A stretch of 64,000 bases of DNA from Chryseobacterium soldanellicola. Lineage in GTDB: Bacteria; Bacteroidota; Bacteroidia; Flavobacteriales; Weeksellaceae. Below are positions 8,260 to 16,042 of the stretch, one piece after another; the first letter of the stretch is position 1; each line of letters starts with the position of its first letter. The stretch lies in assembly GCF_900100115.1 (NCBI RefSeq), contig NZ_FNKL01000003.1, forward strand, positions 930,001-994,000. The letters are read 5' to 3'. The translations under genes were made by a program, and so were the position numbers. The notes under the pieces were generated by a model. That model searched no databases. It was not told the origin of the DNA and saw nothing but the letters and a program-made list of their open reading frames with translations.

Positions 8260-9262
8260 ACAAATTTTCTTCTGCAGCTCTTGCTTTGAAAGTTTCAATT
8301 GTATCGGGTAAAGATTCGTAAGATTTTCCGCCTGCTGCGTTAATGTGGCCTCCTCCACTGAAAAATTTTCTCGAAAATTGATTAACATCGACATCGTCTT
8401 TGCTCCTGAAAGATATTTTGATAAAATCTTCATATAAATCTTCCATAAAAAAGGCAGACATTCTTACACCGACAATACTTAATCCGTAATTAACAAAACC
8501 TTCGGTATCGCCTTTCTGGAAGCCATATTCCTTCAATTCATTCCTTGTTAAATATAAAACGGCAACTTTTCCGTCATTTACCACTTCGATTCGTCCTAAA
8601 ATCAAAGCCAATAGCTGAAGACGCGAAACGGTGTTCGTATCCCAGGTATTTGAAGTGATTATGGAAGGATCAGCACCTTTTTCGATCAAATTAGCAATAA
8701 TTCTGTGCGTCGTTGCACTTGTAGAACGGAAACGGAAACCTCCGGTATCAGTCATGATTCCTGTATAAAGGCATTCTGCGATCTCTTTATTCACCAATTC
8801 TTCATCATTCATCGCTTCGATAAAATGATAGATCATCTGGCAGGTCGCAGGAATAACCGTATCAGAATACACAAAATCAAACTGCTCAGGCTGCTGATGA
8901 TGGTCAATAAGAATCTTTTTCGCCCTGGCTTTTGTCAGCCATTCACCCAAAATACCGATTCTTGAAGGAGAATTAAAATCAAGACAGAAAATCACATCTG
9001 CTTCATTAATTAAATCAAATGCAATCTTTCTTTTATATTCACCGATGACATTCTTTTTTGCTTCGGGCATCCATTTCAGAAACTTTGGAAAATCGTTGGG
9101 CACAACTACTTCAGCATTGAGACCTTTCGCTGCCAGATAATGCTTCAGACCAAGGCTGGAACCAATCGCATCGCCATCCGGATTATAATGAGTAAGAATT
9201 ACAATTTTATTTTCCGGGACAAGAAGCGTGTTGATTTCTAAAAGTTCTGCTGGTGTAAACAT
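8258..9262 (-). CDS. DHH family phosphoesterase, NrnA-like
   Basis: A 334-aa DHH/DHHA1 protein is related to NrnA, which degrades nano-RNAs and dephosphorylates pAp. The metal-binding motifs are all visible: HYNPDGDAIGS (residues about 25-35), a CLDFN segment, the DHH itself in ILIDHHQQP, and TDTGGFRFRS. The C-terminal DHHA1 domain ends with the substrate motif GGGHINAAGG. The length matches the family (310-340 aa). Bacteroidota lack oligoribonuclease Orn in many cases, so a nano-RNase role is likely though not proven. The stop codon lies in the heptamer array. Confidence 0.9.
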   Translation of the reverse strand: MFTPAELLEINTLLVPENKIVILTHYNPDGDAIGSSLGLKHYLAAKGLNAEVVVPNDFPKFLKWMPEAKKNVIGEYKRKIAFDLINEADVIFCLDFNSPSRIGILGEWLTKARAKKILIDHHQQPEQFDFVYSDTVIPATCQMIYHFIEAMNDEELVNKEIAECLYTGIMTDTGGFRFRSTSATTHRIIANLIEKGADPSIITSNTWDTNTVSRLQLLALILGRIEVVNDGKVAVLYLTRNELKEYGFQKGDTEGFVNYGLSIVGVRMSAFFMEDLYEDFIKISFRSKDDVDVNQFSRKFFSGGGHINAAGGKSYESLPDTIETFKARAAEENL

Positions 9263-9418
9263 TCTTATGTTTCTTTAAATTTGAGTCTCCAAAGATAGAG
9301 CTTTTAAATAAATCATTCCTCATTATTTTAAAAACATAAGACAACCCTTTTCACAACTTAAGTTCATTAAAGGCGGATGAAAAACATTTCAAATTATTTA
9401 AAAAAAAGACAGTGAAAA

Positions 9419-9449
9419 TTTGTAACTTATAAAAAAATCTATATCTTTG
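9419..9449 (+). promoter_or_regulatory. Promoter of rpmH (TTTG-N19-TATCTTTG)
   Basis: This is one of the two best promoter matches in the window: TTTG at 9419-9422, 19 nt spacer, TATCTTTG at 9442-9449. The ATG is 44 nt further on. Confidence 0.8.
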
Positions 9450-9493
9450 CAACCTGAAAAATTAATAGATAATTACGATTTAAACATATAGTA

Positions 9494-9652
9494 ATGAGTA
9501 AAAGAACATTCCAGCCATCAGAAAGAAAGAGAAGAAACAAACACGGTTTCAGAGAAAGAATGTCTACGCCAAACGGTAGAAGAGTTTTGGCTGCGAGAAG
9601 AGCTAAAGGCAGAAAGAGTTTAACTGTAAGTGCTGCACGCGCTAAGAGATAA
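9494..9652 (+). CDS. rpmH: 50S ribosomal protein L34
   Basis: The 52-aa product starts [19 protein letters not shown] and continues with [23 protein letters not shown], the nearly invariant core of L34. L34 is a small, very basic protein of the large ribosomal subunit that packs into 23S rRNA. The gene is too short for most ORF cut-offs but is certain from the sequence. Neither dnaA nor rnpA is adjacent, so this is not the classic oriC-linked rpmH locus. It has a strong promoter of its own and is followed by ftsE after 155 bp. Confidence 0.98.
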   Translation: MSKRTFQPSERKRRNKHGFRERMSTPNGRRVLAARRAKGRKSLTVSAARAKR

Positions 9653-9807
9653 TTCTTGAATTATCATATACAAATCATGCTTGAAAAGAAGTTTTTCAGG
9701 CATTTTTTGTTGTTAAAATTTACTAAAATTTAGGTTCGTTAAGCTTCTTTTTTCTATTTTTAAATTCTGAAAAAATATTTTAGAAATTAGCCTCTTAAAA
9801 TTGAATT

Positions 9808-10518
9808 ATGCCACATACAAATATCGCCGGAGACAATATCATAAGTTTACAAAGCGCCAAAATCGCTCAAAAAAGCTTTACTGTTCTCTCTGATGTTAAT
9901 TTAAACATTAAAAAAGGTAGATTTTGCTACCTTATCGGGAAAACAGGTTCCGGAAAAAGCTCGCTTTTAAAGACGCTTTACGGGCATATTCCTTTAGCAT
10001 CAGGACATGGAGCGGTTGTAGGTTTTGATTTAGCAAAACTGAAAACTTCTGATATTCCCAATCTGAGAAGAAAGTTGGGAATTGTTTTCCAGGACTTCCA
10101 GTTGTTATCCGACAGAACGGTTGAGAAAAATTTAAGATTCGTTCTTGAAGCGACAGGCTGGAGCGATAAAATAAAGATGGAAGACCGTATCAATGAGGTT
10201 TTAGGAAGTGTGAATATGAAAAGCAAGAAGCACAAAATGCCTCACGAGCTTTCCGGTGGCGAGCAACAACGTGTGGCGATTGCAAGAGCTCTATTGAATC
10301 ATCCGGACCTGATTTTAGCGGATGAGCCGACAGGAAATCTGGACCCTGAAACTTCTAATGAAATTATGACCTTATTAAAGCAGGTCGCGTTAGAAAACGG
10401 AGCAGCTGTAGTAATGGCAACACACGATTATCACATGATCCAGAATTTCCCGGGAGAGGCAATCAGATGTGAGGACGGCAAGGTTTCTGTACTGGATACG
10501 GCGGAATTATTTGAATAA
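9808..10518 (+). CDS. ftsE: Cell division ATP-binding protein FtsE (ABC ATPase)
   Basis: A 236-aa ABC ATPase of the FtsE/LolD/MacB group. Walker A is GKTGSGKS (44-51), the Q-loop is in VFQDFQLL, the signature is LSGGEQQR, and Walker B is LILADEPTGNLDPET followed by the H-loop in ATHDYHM. FtsE with FtsX couples ATP use at the division ring to peptidoglycan hydrolases. The sequence resembles flavobacterial FtsE, but no ftsX is adjacent, so a LolD-like assignment cannot be fully excluded. It ends 64 bp before the convergent trmN6. Confidence 0.85.
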   Translation: MPHTNIAGDNIISLQSAKIAQKSFTVLSDVNLNIKKGRFCYLIGKTGSGKSSLLKTLYGHIPLASGHGAVVGFDLAKLKTSDIPNLRRKLGIVFQDFQLLSDRTVEKNLRFVLEATGWSDKIKMEDRINEVLGSVNMKSKKHKMPHELSGGEQQRVAIARALLNHPDLILADEPTGNLDPETSNEIMTLLKQVALENGAAVVMATHDYHMIQNFPGEAIRCEDGKVSVLDTAELFE

Positions 10519-10582
10519 ATTAGAAGATTAAGAAATTTAGAGATTATGATACTACTAACTTCTAAAATCTAATTTCTAACTT
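10519..10582. repeat. Degenerate 7-bp-phased inverted repeat element
   Basis: The whole gap between convergent ftsE and trmN6 is made of degenerate heptads. The right half reads on the plus strand as TAACTTC, TAAAATC, TAATTTC, TAACTTC. The left half shows similar units on the minus strand, with a short centre (GATACTAC). It resembles the perfect heptamer array at 8190. Confidence 0.6.
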
Positions 10583-11278
10583 CTATACTTTAAAAATATG
10601 AAACTCTTTCGTGAGTTCAAGATATTGGTCCGAGTATTGTCTCGGACTTTTTTCTATGGTAAATTCTGATTCGTCAAGCGTTTTTTCAGCTAAAGAAAAT
10701 TCTAAGATCAGTCTTTTTACTTTTGAATTTTCAATGCCTTTAATATTGATTTTCCGAATCAAAAACAATTGATTTTCGTTTGCAATTTCAATTAAATCAT
10801 CTCCGGCTTCGACAGGAATAATGACTGAAAAAATTCCGTTTTCAGAAAGGAATTTTGAGGATTTTGAAATTAATTGAGCGAAATTTAATTCCACAGTTTG
10901 TCGGGCAATTTTATCTTTTTCTGAACCAGATTCTTCAAAATAAGGCGGATTTGAAACAATTAAGTCAAATTTTTCTTCCATTTCAAAAGTTTTAAAATCC
11001 TGAAAAATATTTTTTAACCTTAAATGAAAAACAGAATTTTCAAAATTTAATCGAGTGAGATTTGCAGCTTCTTCATTAATATCAATTCCTAAAAATTGAG
11101 CTTTAGGATTTCTTTGAGCCAGCATTAATGAAATCAAACCCGTTCCTGTGCCGATTTCTAAAACTTTTATAGCATTATTTATATTGGCTAAAGCACCAAG
11201 CAAAACGCCGTCTGTTCCCACACGGAAAACGTCCTTTGACTGTTGGATTTCAAATTGTTTAAACGTAAAAGGCTTCAC
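10583..11278 (-). CDS. trmN6: tRNA1(Val) (adenine(37)-N6)-methyltransferase
   Basis: A 231-aa methyltransferase of the YfiC/TrmN6 type modifies A37 of tRNA(Val). The SAM site is VLEIGTGTGLISLMLAQRN, followed by FLGIDINEEA, and the N6-adenine motif NPPY occurs in DLIVSNPPYFEESG. The N-terminus (KPFTFKQFEIQQSKDVFRVGTDGVLLG) is characteristic of the family. The start is GTG and shares one base with the TAG stop of the histidine kinase gene (sequence TAGTG on the coding strand), which suggests translational coupling. Confidence 0.9.
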   Translation of the reverse strand: MKPFTFKQFEIQQSKDVFRVGTDGVLLGALANINNAIKVLEIGTGTGLISLMLAQRNPKAQFLGIDINEEAANLTRLNFENSVFHLRLKNIFQDFKTFEMEEKFDLIVSNPPYFEESGSEKDKIARQTVELNFAQLISKSSKFLSENGIFSVIIPVEAGDDLIEIANENQLFLIRKINIKGIENSKVKRLILEFSLAEKTLDESEFTIEKSPRQYSDQYLELTKEFHIFKV

Positions 11279-12735
11279 TATAAATTGGTCGGTAACGTAA
11301 TTGTGAATGTAGAACCCTTCCCAACCTCAGATTTTACGGAAATTTCTCCTTTATAATCTTCAACCATTTTTCTTACCATTGATAAGCCAAGTCCCATTCC
11401 ACTGTTTTTGGAGGTGAAATTAGGTTCAAAAATTCTTTCGTAAATATTTTCTGCAATTCCGATACCATTGTCTTGCACAGAAATCATCACTCTTCGCTGA
11501 TGTTGTTCAACATCTACATTGATAATTAATTTTCTTTCATCGCTTTGCGCCTGTTTGGCGTTGGTCACAAGATTGGTAATGATCCTGGAAAGGTAAATTC
11601 TATCCATATTGATCATGATATTACTTTTATTGGAATGAATAAAAATACTGTCATCATTGAAAACTCTCAGGATATCTTCGACTTCGTTATTTAAATTAAT
11701 TACTTCATTATTTTTTTCGGGAAGCTTGGCAAATTCCGAGAAAGCGGAGGCCACCGTCGCAATCAGATCGATCTGATCGACCATTGTTTTGCTCATTTGC
11801 TTCACTTTTTCATTGATATTCGGGTCGGTGGGATCAAATTTCCTTTCAAAATTCTGGATTGTCAGCTTCATTGGCGTTAAAGGATTTTTTACTTCATGCG
11901 CAACCTGTTTTGCCATTTCTCTCCAGGCTTCTTCCGATGCCTTGAAACGCAACCTTTCCTTCTGGTCCTGAATCTGCAAAATCATCCTGTTGTAAGCTCT
12001 TGCCAATGCATTCAGCTCATCATTTTTATAATATCTGATGGGCCGCATTTCGTTTTCAAATAAGGTAATTCTTGTGATCATATCAGAAAACTTGGTAATT
12101 GTTTTCGACAGGCCATTAGAAGTAATCCAGCTTATCCAGATACTGAATAAAATAAGAAAAATATCAACCAAAAGGATGTATTTAACATATTTATGAAGAA
12201 CATCAAGGTACGCAGATTCATTATGATACAAAGGGATATATACAATGGCAATAGGTTCCAGGACATTATTTTTTAAAACCAGATAAGATGAAGTGAAAAC
12301 CGCATCTTTAGCCTGATCATAACCTCTGATATCCATCCGGGAATCTTTGGAAAGGATTTTATTGACAACATTTATCGGTACTTTTTTTTGCTCCACCAGA
12401 CTTTTATCTTTATTGGAAAGCAAATAATTTCCTTTTAAATCATAAATAACAATATCATGTTGATTAATATCTGCAATTTCAAGTATTTTATTACTTAAAA
12501 CCTCAGGAAGATCTTTAGTTTCTACATAAGATCTGCTCACAGCATAATCCAAATATCCCATTACAGCGTTGGTTTTATCCTGCATATCGATCTCGCTCTG
12601 CTCCAAAGAATTATTCCTTAAAACAAAATACGGAACCAGTGACGATGCTGCAACGCTCAAAAGACAAACAAGCAAGAAACCGAAAAACACCCGGTTTCTT
12701 AAGCTGTACCCTTTATATTTATTCAACGATGACAT
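11278..12735 (-). CDS. Sensor histidine kinase (NtrY-like, orphan)
   Basis: A 485-aa membrane kinase has a helix at residues about 15-37, an extracytoplasmic sensor region of about 140 residues, a second helix near 185-205, and a HAMP-like segment (KNDELNALARAYNRM). The HisKA domain carries the phospho-acceptor His280 in VAHEVKNPLTPMKL, and the HATPase domain has N and G boxes (VTNAKQAQ, DNGIGIAE, GMGLGLSMVRKMV). The AHExKNPLTPMKL phrase is typical of NtrY-type kinases. No response regulator gene is nearby, so its partner lies elsewhere. The gene overlaps the 3' end of ribE by 17 nt and trmN6 by 1 nt. Confidence 0.92.
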   Translation of the reverse strand: MSSLNKYKGYSLRNRVFFGFLLVCLLSVAASSLVPYFVLRNNSLEQSEIDMQDKTNAVMGYLDYAVSRSYVETKDLPEVLSNKILEIADINQHDIVIYDLKGNYLLSNKDKSLVEQKKVPINVVNKILSKDSRMDIRGYDQAKDAVFTSSYLVLKNNVLEPIAIVYIPLYHNESAYLDVLHKYVKYILLVDIFLILFSIWISWITSNGLSKTITKFSDMITRITLFENEMRPIRYYKNDELNALARAYNRMILQIQDQKERLRFKASEEAWREMAKQVAHEVKNPLTPMKLTIQNFERKFDPTDPNINEKVKQMSKTMVDQIDLIATVASAFSEFAKLPEKNNEVINLNNEVEDILRVFNDDSIFIHSNKSNIMINMDRIYLSRIITNLVTNAKQAQSDERKLIINVDVEQHQRRVMISVQDNGIGIAENIYERIFEPNFTSKNSGMGLGLSMVRKMVEDYKGEISVKSEVGKGSTFTITLPTNL

Positions 12736-13321
12736 TTTGTTTATTAATTAACCTAGCAATATACTTACCAATTATATCAAATTCAAGATTTACCTTGTCT
12801 CCTGTTTTCAAATATTGCATATTGGTAAATTCCCAAGTGTAAGGAATAATCGCCACCGAGAACTGAGAATCCTCGCTTTTTGCGACGGTAAGGCTAATTC
12901 CGTTGACTGTAATTGAGCCTTGAGGAACGGTTACAAAATTTCCGCCGGCTTCATATTTAATCGTAATAAAATAACTTCCGTCTTTATTTTCAATGCTTAC
13001 CACTTCACCGGTTTTATCAACATGTCCCTGAACGATGTGCCCGTCTAATCTTCCATCCATTTTCATGCAGCGTTCAAGATTTACGACAGTTCCTACATCC
13101 CATTTTCCGAGGTTGGTTTTTTCTAAAGTTTCATTAATTGCAGTGACTACATAATGATCGCCTTTGATCTCTACAACCGTTAAACAACAGCCGTTATGCG
13201 CCAGGCTTTGATCTATCTTTAATTCATTGGTAAAAGGGCATGTTAAAGTAAAATCAATGTTACTTCCTTTTTCTTCAATCTTCTCAATAACCCCAACTGC
13301 TTCAATAATTCCTGTGAACAT
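12719..13321 (-). CDS. ribE: Riboflavin synthase, alpha subunit
   Basis: A 200-aa enzyme joins two molecules of 6,7-dimethyl-8-ribityllumazine to make riboflavin. It shows the two-lobed repeat typical of the family: MFTGIIEAVG at the start with HNGCCLTVV, then DGHIVQGHVDKTG with GISLTVA in the second lobe. The length matches known enzymes (about 200-215 aa). It is the first gene of a ribE-kinase-trmN6 operon, whose members are linked by overlaps rather than by pathway. I saw no FMN riboswitch in the 48-bp gap to pdxA. Confidence 0.95.
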   Translation of the reverse strand: MFTGIIEAVGVIEKIEEKGSNIDFTLTCPFTNELKIDQSLAHNGCCLTVVEIKGDHYVVTAINETLEKTNLGKWDVGTVVNLERCMKMDGRLDGHIVQGHVDKTGEVVSIENKDGSYFITIKYEAGGNFVTVPQGSITVNGISLTVAKSEDSQFSVAIIPYTWEFTNMQYLKTGDKVNLEFDIIGKYIARLINKQNVIVE

Positions 13322-13333
13322 ATTATTTTTTGC

Positions 13334-13341
13334 TAAATTTG
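13334..13341 (+). promoter_or_regulatory. -7 box TAAATTTG for pdxA
   Basis: An exact TAnnTTTG match in the 48-bp gap between divergent ribE and pdxA, 28 nt before the pdxA ATG. Confidence 0.55.
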
Positions 13342-13369
13342 TAAATTATAATCTTCAAAGATAATCAAA

Positions 13370-14461
13370 ATGAGCCCAAAAAACCATAAAGTACGAGTAG
13401 GAATTTCAATCGGAGATTTCAATGGCATCGGTCCGGAAATCATCATGAAATCCCTGAATGACAAACTTATTACAGATTTTTTCACGCCTGTAATTTTTGG
13501 TTCGGGAAAACTTTTCACCTATCAGAAAAATATTTTTAAGCTTAATTTAAACTTCAATTACATCAATGAGGCGTCACAAGCACAGGGTGGAAAGATCAAT
13601 ATGGTGAATCTCGTGAAGGAAAATGTGAATGTAGATCTGGGAAATCCCACTGAAGAATCTACAAAAATGGCGATTGATTCCCTGGAAGCAGCAACAGAAG
13701 CTTTAATGAAAGGAGAAATCGATGTTCTTGTAACCGCACCCATCAATAAAGATGAAATGATGAAAATGGGCTTCAAACATGCGGGCCATACCGGTTATTT
13801 TGAAGAAAAATTCAGTAAAAAAGGATTGATGTTTCTGGTAACAGACGGTTTGAAGGTAGCCGTTCTGACTCATCATATTCCCCTTGCACAAGTTGCTGAA
13901 AACATTTCTAAGGAAAAAATTAAAAAGCAGATCAGAATTTTAAACCAGACTTTAATTGAAGACTTTTGTATTCAGAAGCCGAAAATTGCAGTTTTAGGAT
14001 TAAACCCGCATTCAGGAGACGGCGGTGTGATCGGAAATGAAGAAATTGAAATCATTTCTCCGGCGATCAGAGAACTTTCAGATAATGGGATTCTTGCCTT
14101 TGGACCTTTCCCTGCCGACAGTTTTTTCCAACCGAATAAATACCGAAATTTCGATGCCGTTTTAGCGATGTATCACGATCAGGGCCTGGCTCCGTTTAAG
14201 ACTTTAGCGTATGAAGAAGGCGTTAATTACACAGCCGGACTTCCTTACATAAGAACCTCTCCCGATCACGGAGTAGCGTACGATATCGCAGGAAAAAACC
14301 TTGCCGATGAACAGAGTTTTACGGAAGCTATTTTCACGGCCATTAAGATTTTTAAAAACAGAGCGGAATATAATGATCTGATGAGCAACAGACTACAACC
14401 TAGAAAAATGGCTATTGACAACGGAGTAGACGAAGATTTGCCGGATGAAGCCGAAGCATAA
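13370..14461 (+). CDS. pdxA: 4-hydroxythreonine-4-phosphate dehydrogenase
   Basis: PdxA oxidises 4-phosphohydroxy-L-threonine in the DXP-dependent route to pyridoxal phosphate. The 363-aa sequence has GISIGDFNGIGPEI at the N-terminus, metal-ligand histidines in FKHAGHTGYF and YHDQGLAPFK, and the C-terminal RTSPDHGVAYDIAGK. The length is slightly above the usual 330, with an acidic C-terminal tail (DEDLPDEAEA). Its presence implies vitamin B6 is made by the DXP route. It has its own -7 box and is followed by yceD after 84 bp. Confidence 0.96.
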   Translation: MSPKNHKVRVGISIGDFNGIGPEIIMKSLNDKLITDFFTPVIFGSGKLFTYQKNIFKLNLNFNYINEASQAQGGKINMVNLVKENVNVDLGNPTEESTKMAIDSLEAATEALMKGEIDVLVTAPINKDEMMKMGFKHAGHTGYFEEKFSKKGLMFLVTDGLKVAVLTHHIPLAQVAENISKEKIKKQIRILNQTLIEDFCIQKPKIAVLGLNPHSGDGGVIGNEEIEIISPAIRELSDNGILAFGPFPADSFFQPNKYRNFDAVLAMYHDQGLAPFKTLAYEEGVNYTAGLPYIRTSPDHGVAYDIAGKNLADEQSFTEAIFTAIKIFKNRAEYNDLMSNRLQPRKMAIDNGVDEDLPDEAEA

Positions 14462-14502
14462 ATCATTAAAACAAATTTTATATTAATTTGTTGAACAATT
14501 TA

Positions 14503-14533
14503 TTTGTAATTATAAAAAAAATGCATATTTTTG
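14503..14533 (+). promoter_or_regulatory. Promoter of yceD-rpmF (TTTG-N19-TATTTTTG)
   Basis: TTTG (14503-14506) and TATTTTTG (14526-14533) are spaced by 19 nt, the same spacing as at rpmH. The TTG inside the -7 box has been mistaken for a start codon by automatic calling. The ATG follows 12 nt after the box, so the leader must be very short. Confidence 0.8.
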
Positions 14534-14545
14534 CACACTCATTTT

Positions 14546-15064
14546 ATGGACAAGTTAAGAAACTATGACGTGAGCTTTTCCGGACTTAAAACCGGGAAGC
14601 ATCAGTTCAAATTTGAGATAGATAAAACGTTCTTTCAATTATTTGACACTGAGCAAGAATTTACAAATCCTAAGATTTCAGTAGATGTTTTTCTTGAAAA
14701 GCACACTACTTTTTTAGAATTTGTAATAAAGATCAACGGAACGGTACAACTGGTTTGTGATATTACAAACGAAGATTTTGACCATCCTGTAGAAAACGAG
14801 ATCAAGGTTTTGGTAAAGTTTGGAGAAGAATATGATGACAGCGAAGAAGATGTAATCACCATCCCGGCCAATGACCATGCTTTCAATGTAGCACAACTGA
14901 TTTACGAGATTGTAGCCCTTTCAATACCTATGAAAAAGGTTTCACCTAACGTAAGCGATGAAGATCTTGAAATTCTTGAAAAATTCAGTCCGAAAGAAGT
15001 TGAAGAGGAAGAAAAGAGTGACCCGAGATGGGATGCACTCAAAAAATTAAAAGATAAAAATTAA
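14546..15064 (+). CDS. YceD family (DUF177) protein
   Basis: A 172-aa DUF177/YceD protein, beginning MDKLRNYDVSFSGLKTGKHQFKFEID. The family is linked to 23S rRNA/L32 homeostasis in plants and bacteria and nearly always precedes rpmF, as here. The family signature is visible around CDITNEDFDHPVENEIKVLVKF, and the C-terminus has KFSPKEVEEEEKSDPRWDALKKLK, the conserved DPRWxxL. I chose the ATG at 14546, because the upstream TTG (14531) lies inside the -7 promoter box. The usual zinc-type cysteines are not conserved here: one Cys remains at the CD site. Confidence 0.9.
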   Translation: MDKLRNYDVSFSGLKTGKHQFKFEIDKTFFQLFDTEQEFTNPKISVDVFLEKHTTFLEFVIKINGTVQLVCDITNEDFDHPVENEIKVLVKFGEEYDDSEEDVITIPANDHAFNVAQLIYEIVALSIPMKKVSPNVSDEDLEILEKFSPKEVEEEEKSDPRWDALKKLKDKN

Positions 15065-15077
15065 AATAATTTAAATA

Positions 15078-15112
15078 TGATGAGATGATGAAAAGAATCT
15101 CATCGCTCATCA
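15078..15112 (+). promoter_or_regulatory. RNA hairpin between yceD and rpmF
   Basis: TGATGAG (15078-15084) pairs with CTCATCA (15106-15112), and GATGA (15087-15091) pairs with TCATC (15100-15104). The result is a two-part stem with small internal loop and 8-nt terminal loop, ending 21 nt before the rpmF ATG. It may control L32 translation or processing of the transcript; no function is known. Confidence 0.4.
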
Positions 15113-15133
15113 AATTAAAAAAGTTATTACAAG

Positions 15134-15337
15134 ATGGCACATCCAAAGAGAAGACAATCGTCCACAAGAAGAGATAAGAGAAGAACTCACTACAAAGCTG
15201 TAGTTCCTCAATTAGCTAAAGATGCAACAACAGGAGAAATGCACCTTTACCACAGAGCTCACTGGCATGAAGGGAAACTTTACTACAGAGGTAAAGTAGT
15301 ATTGGAAAAAGAAGTAGCAACTACTGAAGAAAACTAA
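15134..15337 (+). CDS. rpmF: 50S ribosomal protein L32
   Basis: The 67-aa protein begins [20 protein letters not shown], the standard L32 start. The zinc-binding cysteines of the C+ form are absent, so this is a C-minus L32, with [16 protein letters not shown] in the second half. It is part of the large ribosomal subunit. The yceD-rpmF pairing is conserved widely, and here the pair stands directly before accB-accC, which links it to lipid synthesis genes as in E. coli (rpmF-plsX-fab). A strong terminator follows. Confidence 0.97.
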   Translation: MAHPKRRQSSTRRDKRRTHYKAVVPQLAKDATTGEMHLYHRAHWHEGKLYYRGKVVLEKEVATTEEN

Positions 15338-15373
15338 GAGTCGTTTTTCATCGAAAAACACTCGTTTTAATAC

Positions 15374-15411
15374 AAAAACCGCCCGATTTTGATAAAATTG
15401 AGCGGTTTTTT
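15374..15411 (+). terminator. Terminator after rpmF
   Basis: A long stem (AAAACCGC...GCGGTTTT with further AT pairs) with a GATA loop is followed by T-rich sequence. The tail overlaps the start of the accB promoter region. Confidence 0.8.
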
Positions 15412-15433
15412 GTTGTTTTTTATGTTTTTTTGG

Positions 15434-15441
15434 TATCTTTG
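15434..15441 (+). promoter_or_regulatory. -7 box TATCTTTG for accB
   Basis: An exact match lies 23 nt before the accB ATG. A TTTG at 15409-15412, in the terminator tail, lies 21 nt upstream and could serve as the -33 box. Confidence 0.65.
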
Positions 15442-15464
15442 AACCAAAATCAAATATCAAATTT

Positions 15465-15947
15465 ATGGACATTAAAGACATACAAAATCTTATCAAGTTT
15501 GTATCTAAGGCTGAAGTTTCTGAAGTGAAGTATAAAACTAAAGATTTCGAAATCACTATTAAAACTCCATTAGCTGGAAGCGAAGTAGCATACGCTCAAC
15601 CTGCAGTGTACCACACTGCTCCACAACAAATGACTGCTCCCGCACAAGCTCCGGCTGCTGTATCTGCACCTGCTGAAAAAGCTGAGGCTGCATCTGATGA
15701 CAGCAAATATATCACCATAAAATCTCCAATGATCGGAACTTTCTACAGAAAGCCATCTCCAGATAAAGACGTATTTGTAAACGTAGGTGACGAAGTTTCT
15801 AACGGAAAAATCGTTTGCGTAATCGAAGCAATGAAGCTATTCAACCAGATTGAATCTGAAGTAAGCGGAAAAATCGTTAAAATTTTAGTTGACGATGCTA
15901 CGCCTGTAGAATATGACCAACCTTTATTCTTGGTAGATCCATCTTAA
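15465..15947 (+). CDS. accB: Biotin carboxyl carrier protein of acetyl-CoA carboxylase
   Basis: The 160-aa carrier holds the biotin that shuttles CO2 from AccC to the AccA/AccD carboxyltransferase in malonyl-CoA synthesis. The N-terminal helix [21 protein letters not shown] is followed by an Ala/Pro-rich hinge (residues about 45-75) and the biotinyl domain with EAMKL, where Lys124 is the biotinylation site. The length is typical. accC follows after 95 bp, and both subunits should be made together; accA lies at 27657 and accD is not in the window. Confidence 0.97.
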   Translation: MDIKDIQNLIKFVSKAEVSEVKYKTKDFEITIKTPLAGSEVAYAQPAVYHTAPQQMTAPAQAPAAVSAPAEKAEAASDDSKYITIKSPMIGTFYRKPSPDKDVFVNVGDEVSNGKIVCVIEAMKLFNQIESEVSGKIVKILVDDATPVEYDQPLFLVDPS

Positions 15948-16034
15948 GGAATTTTAGATTAAAGATTATAAATTTTAGATGAAAACTTTTTCATTTAAAA
16001 TAATTTAAAATTCAAAAATTTATAATTTAAAATT
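15948..16034. repeat. AT-rich heptad-phased inverted repeat between accB and accC
   Basis: The gap contains units such as ATCTAAA, ATTTATA, ATCTTTA (minus strand, left half) and TAAAATT, TTATAAT, TTAAAAT (plus strand, right half). The centre forms a hairpin in which AAATTTTAGATGAAAA (15970-15985) pairs with TTTTCATTTAAAAT (15988-16001). It would lie inside the accB-accC transcript. Confidence 0.5.
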
Positions 16035-16042
16035 TCGGAGAG

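Noticed and set aside
9494..9652. oriC locus near rpmH
   Set aside because: dnaA, rnpA and DnaA-box clusters are absent around rpmH; L34 alone does not mark the origin here.
13322..13369. FMN riboswitch upstream of ribE
   Set aside because: The gap is only 48 bp, far too short for the aptamer of about 120 nt, and no RFN boxes are seen.
14531..14545. TTG start for the yceD gene
   Set aside because: The TTG is the end of the -7 promoter box TATTTTTG; the ATG at 14546 begins the conserved part of the protein.
15212..15556. Minus-strand frame of 114 codons across rpmF and accB
   Set aside because: It runs across a ribosomal gene, a terminator and a promoter; a shadow frame.
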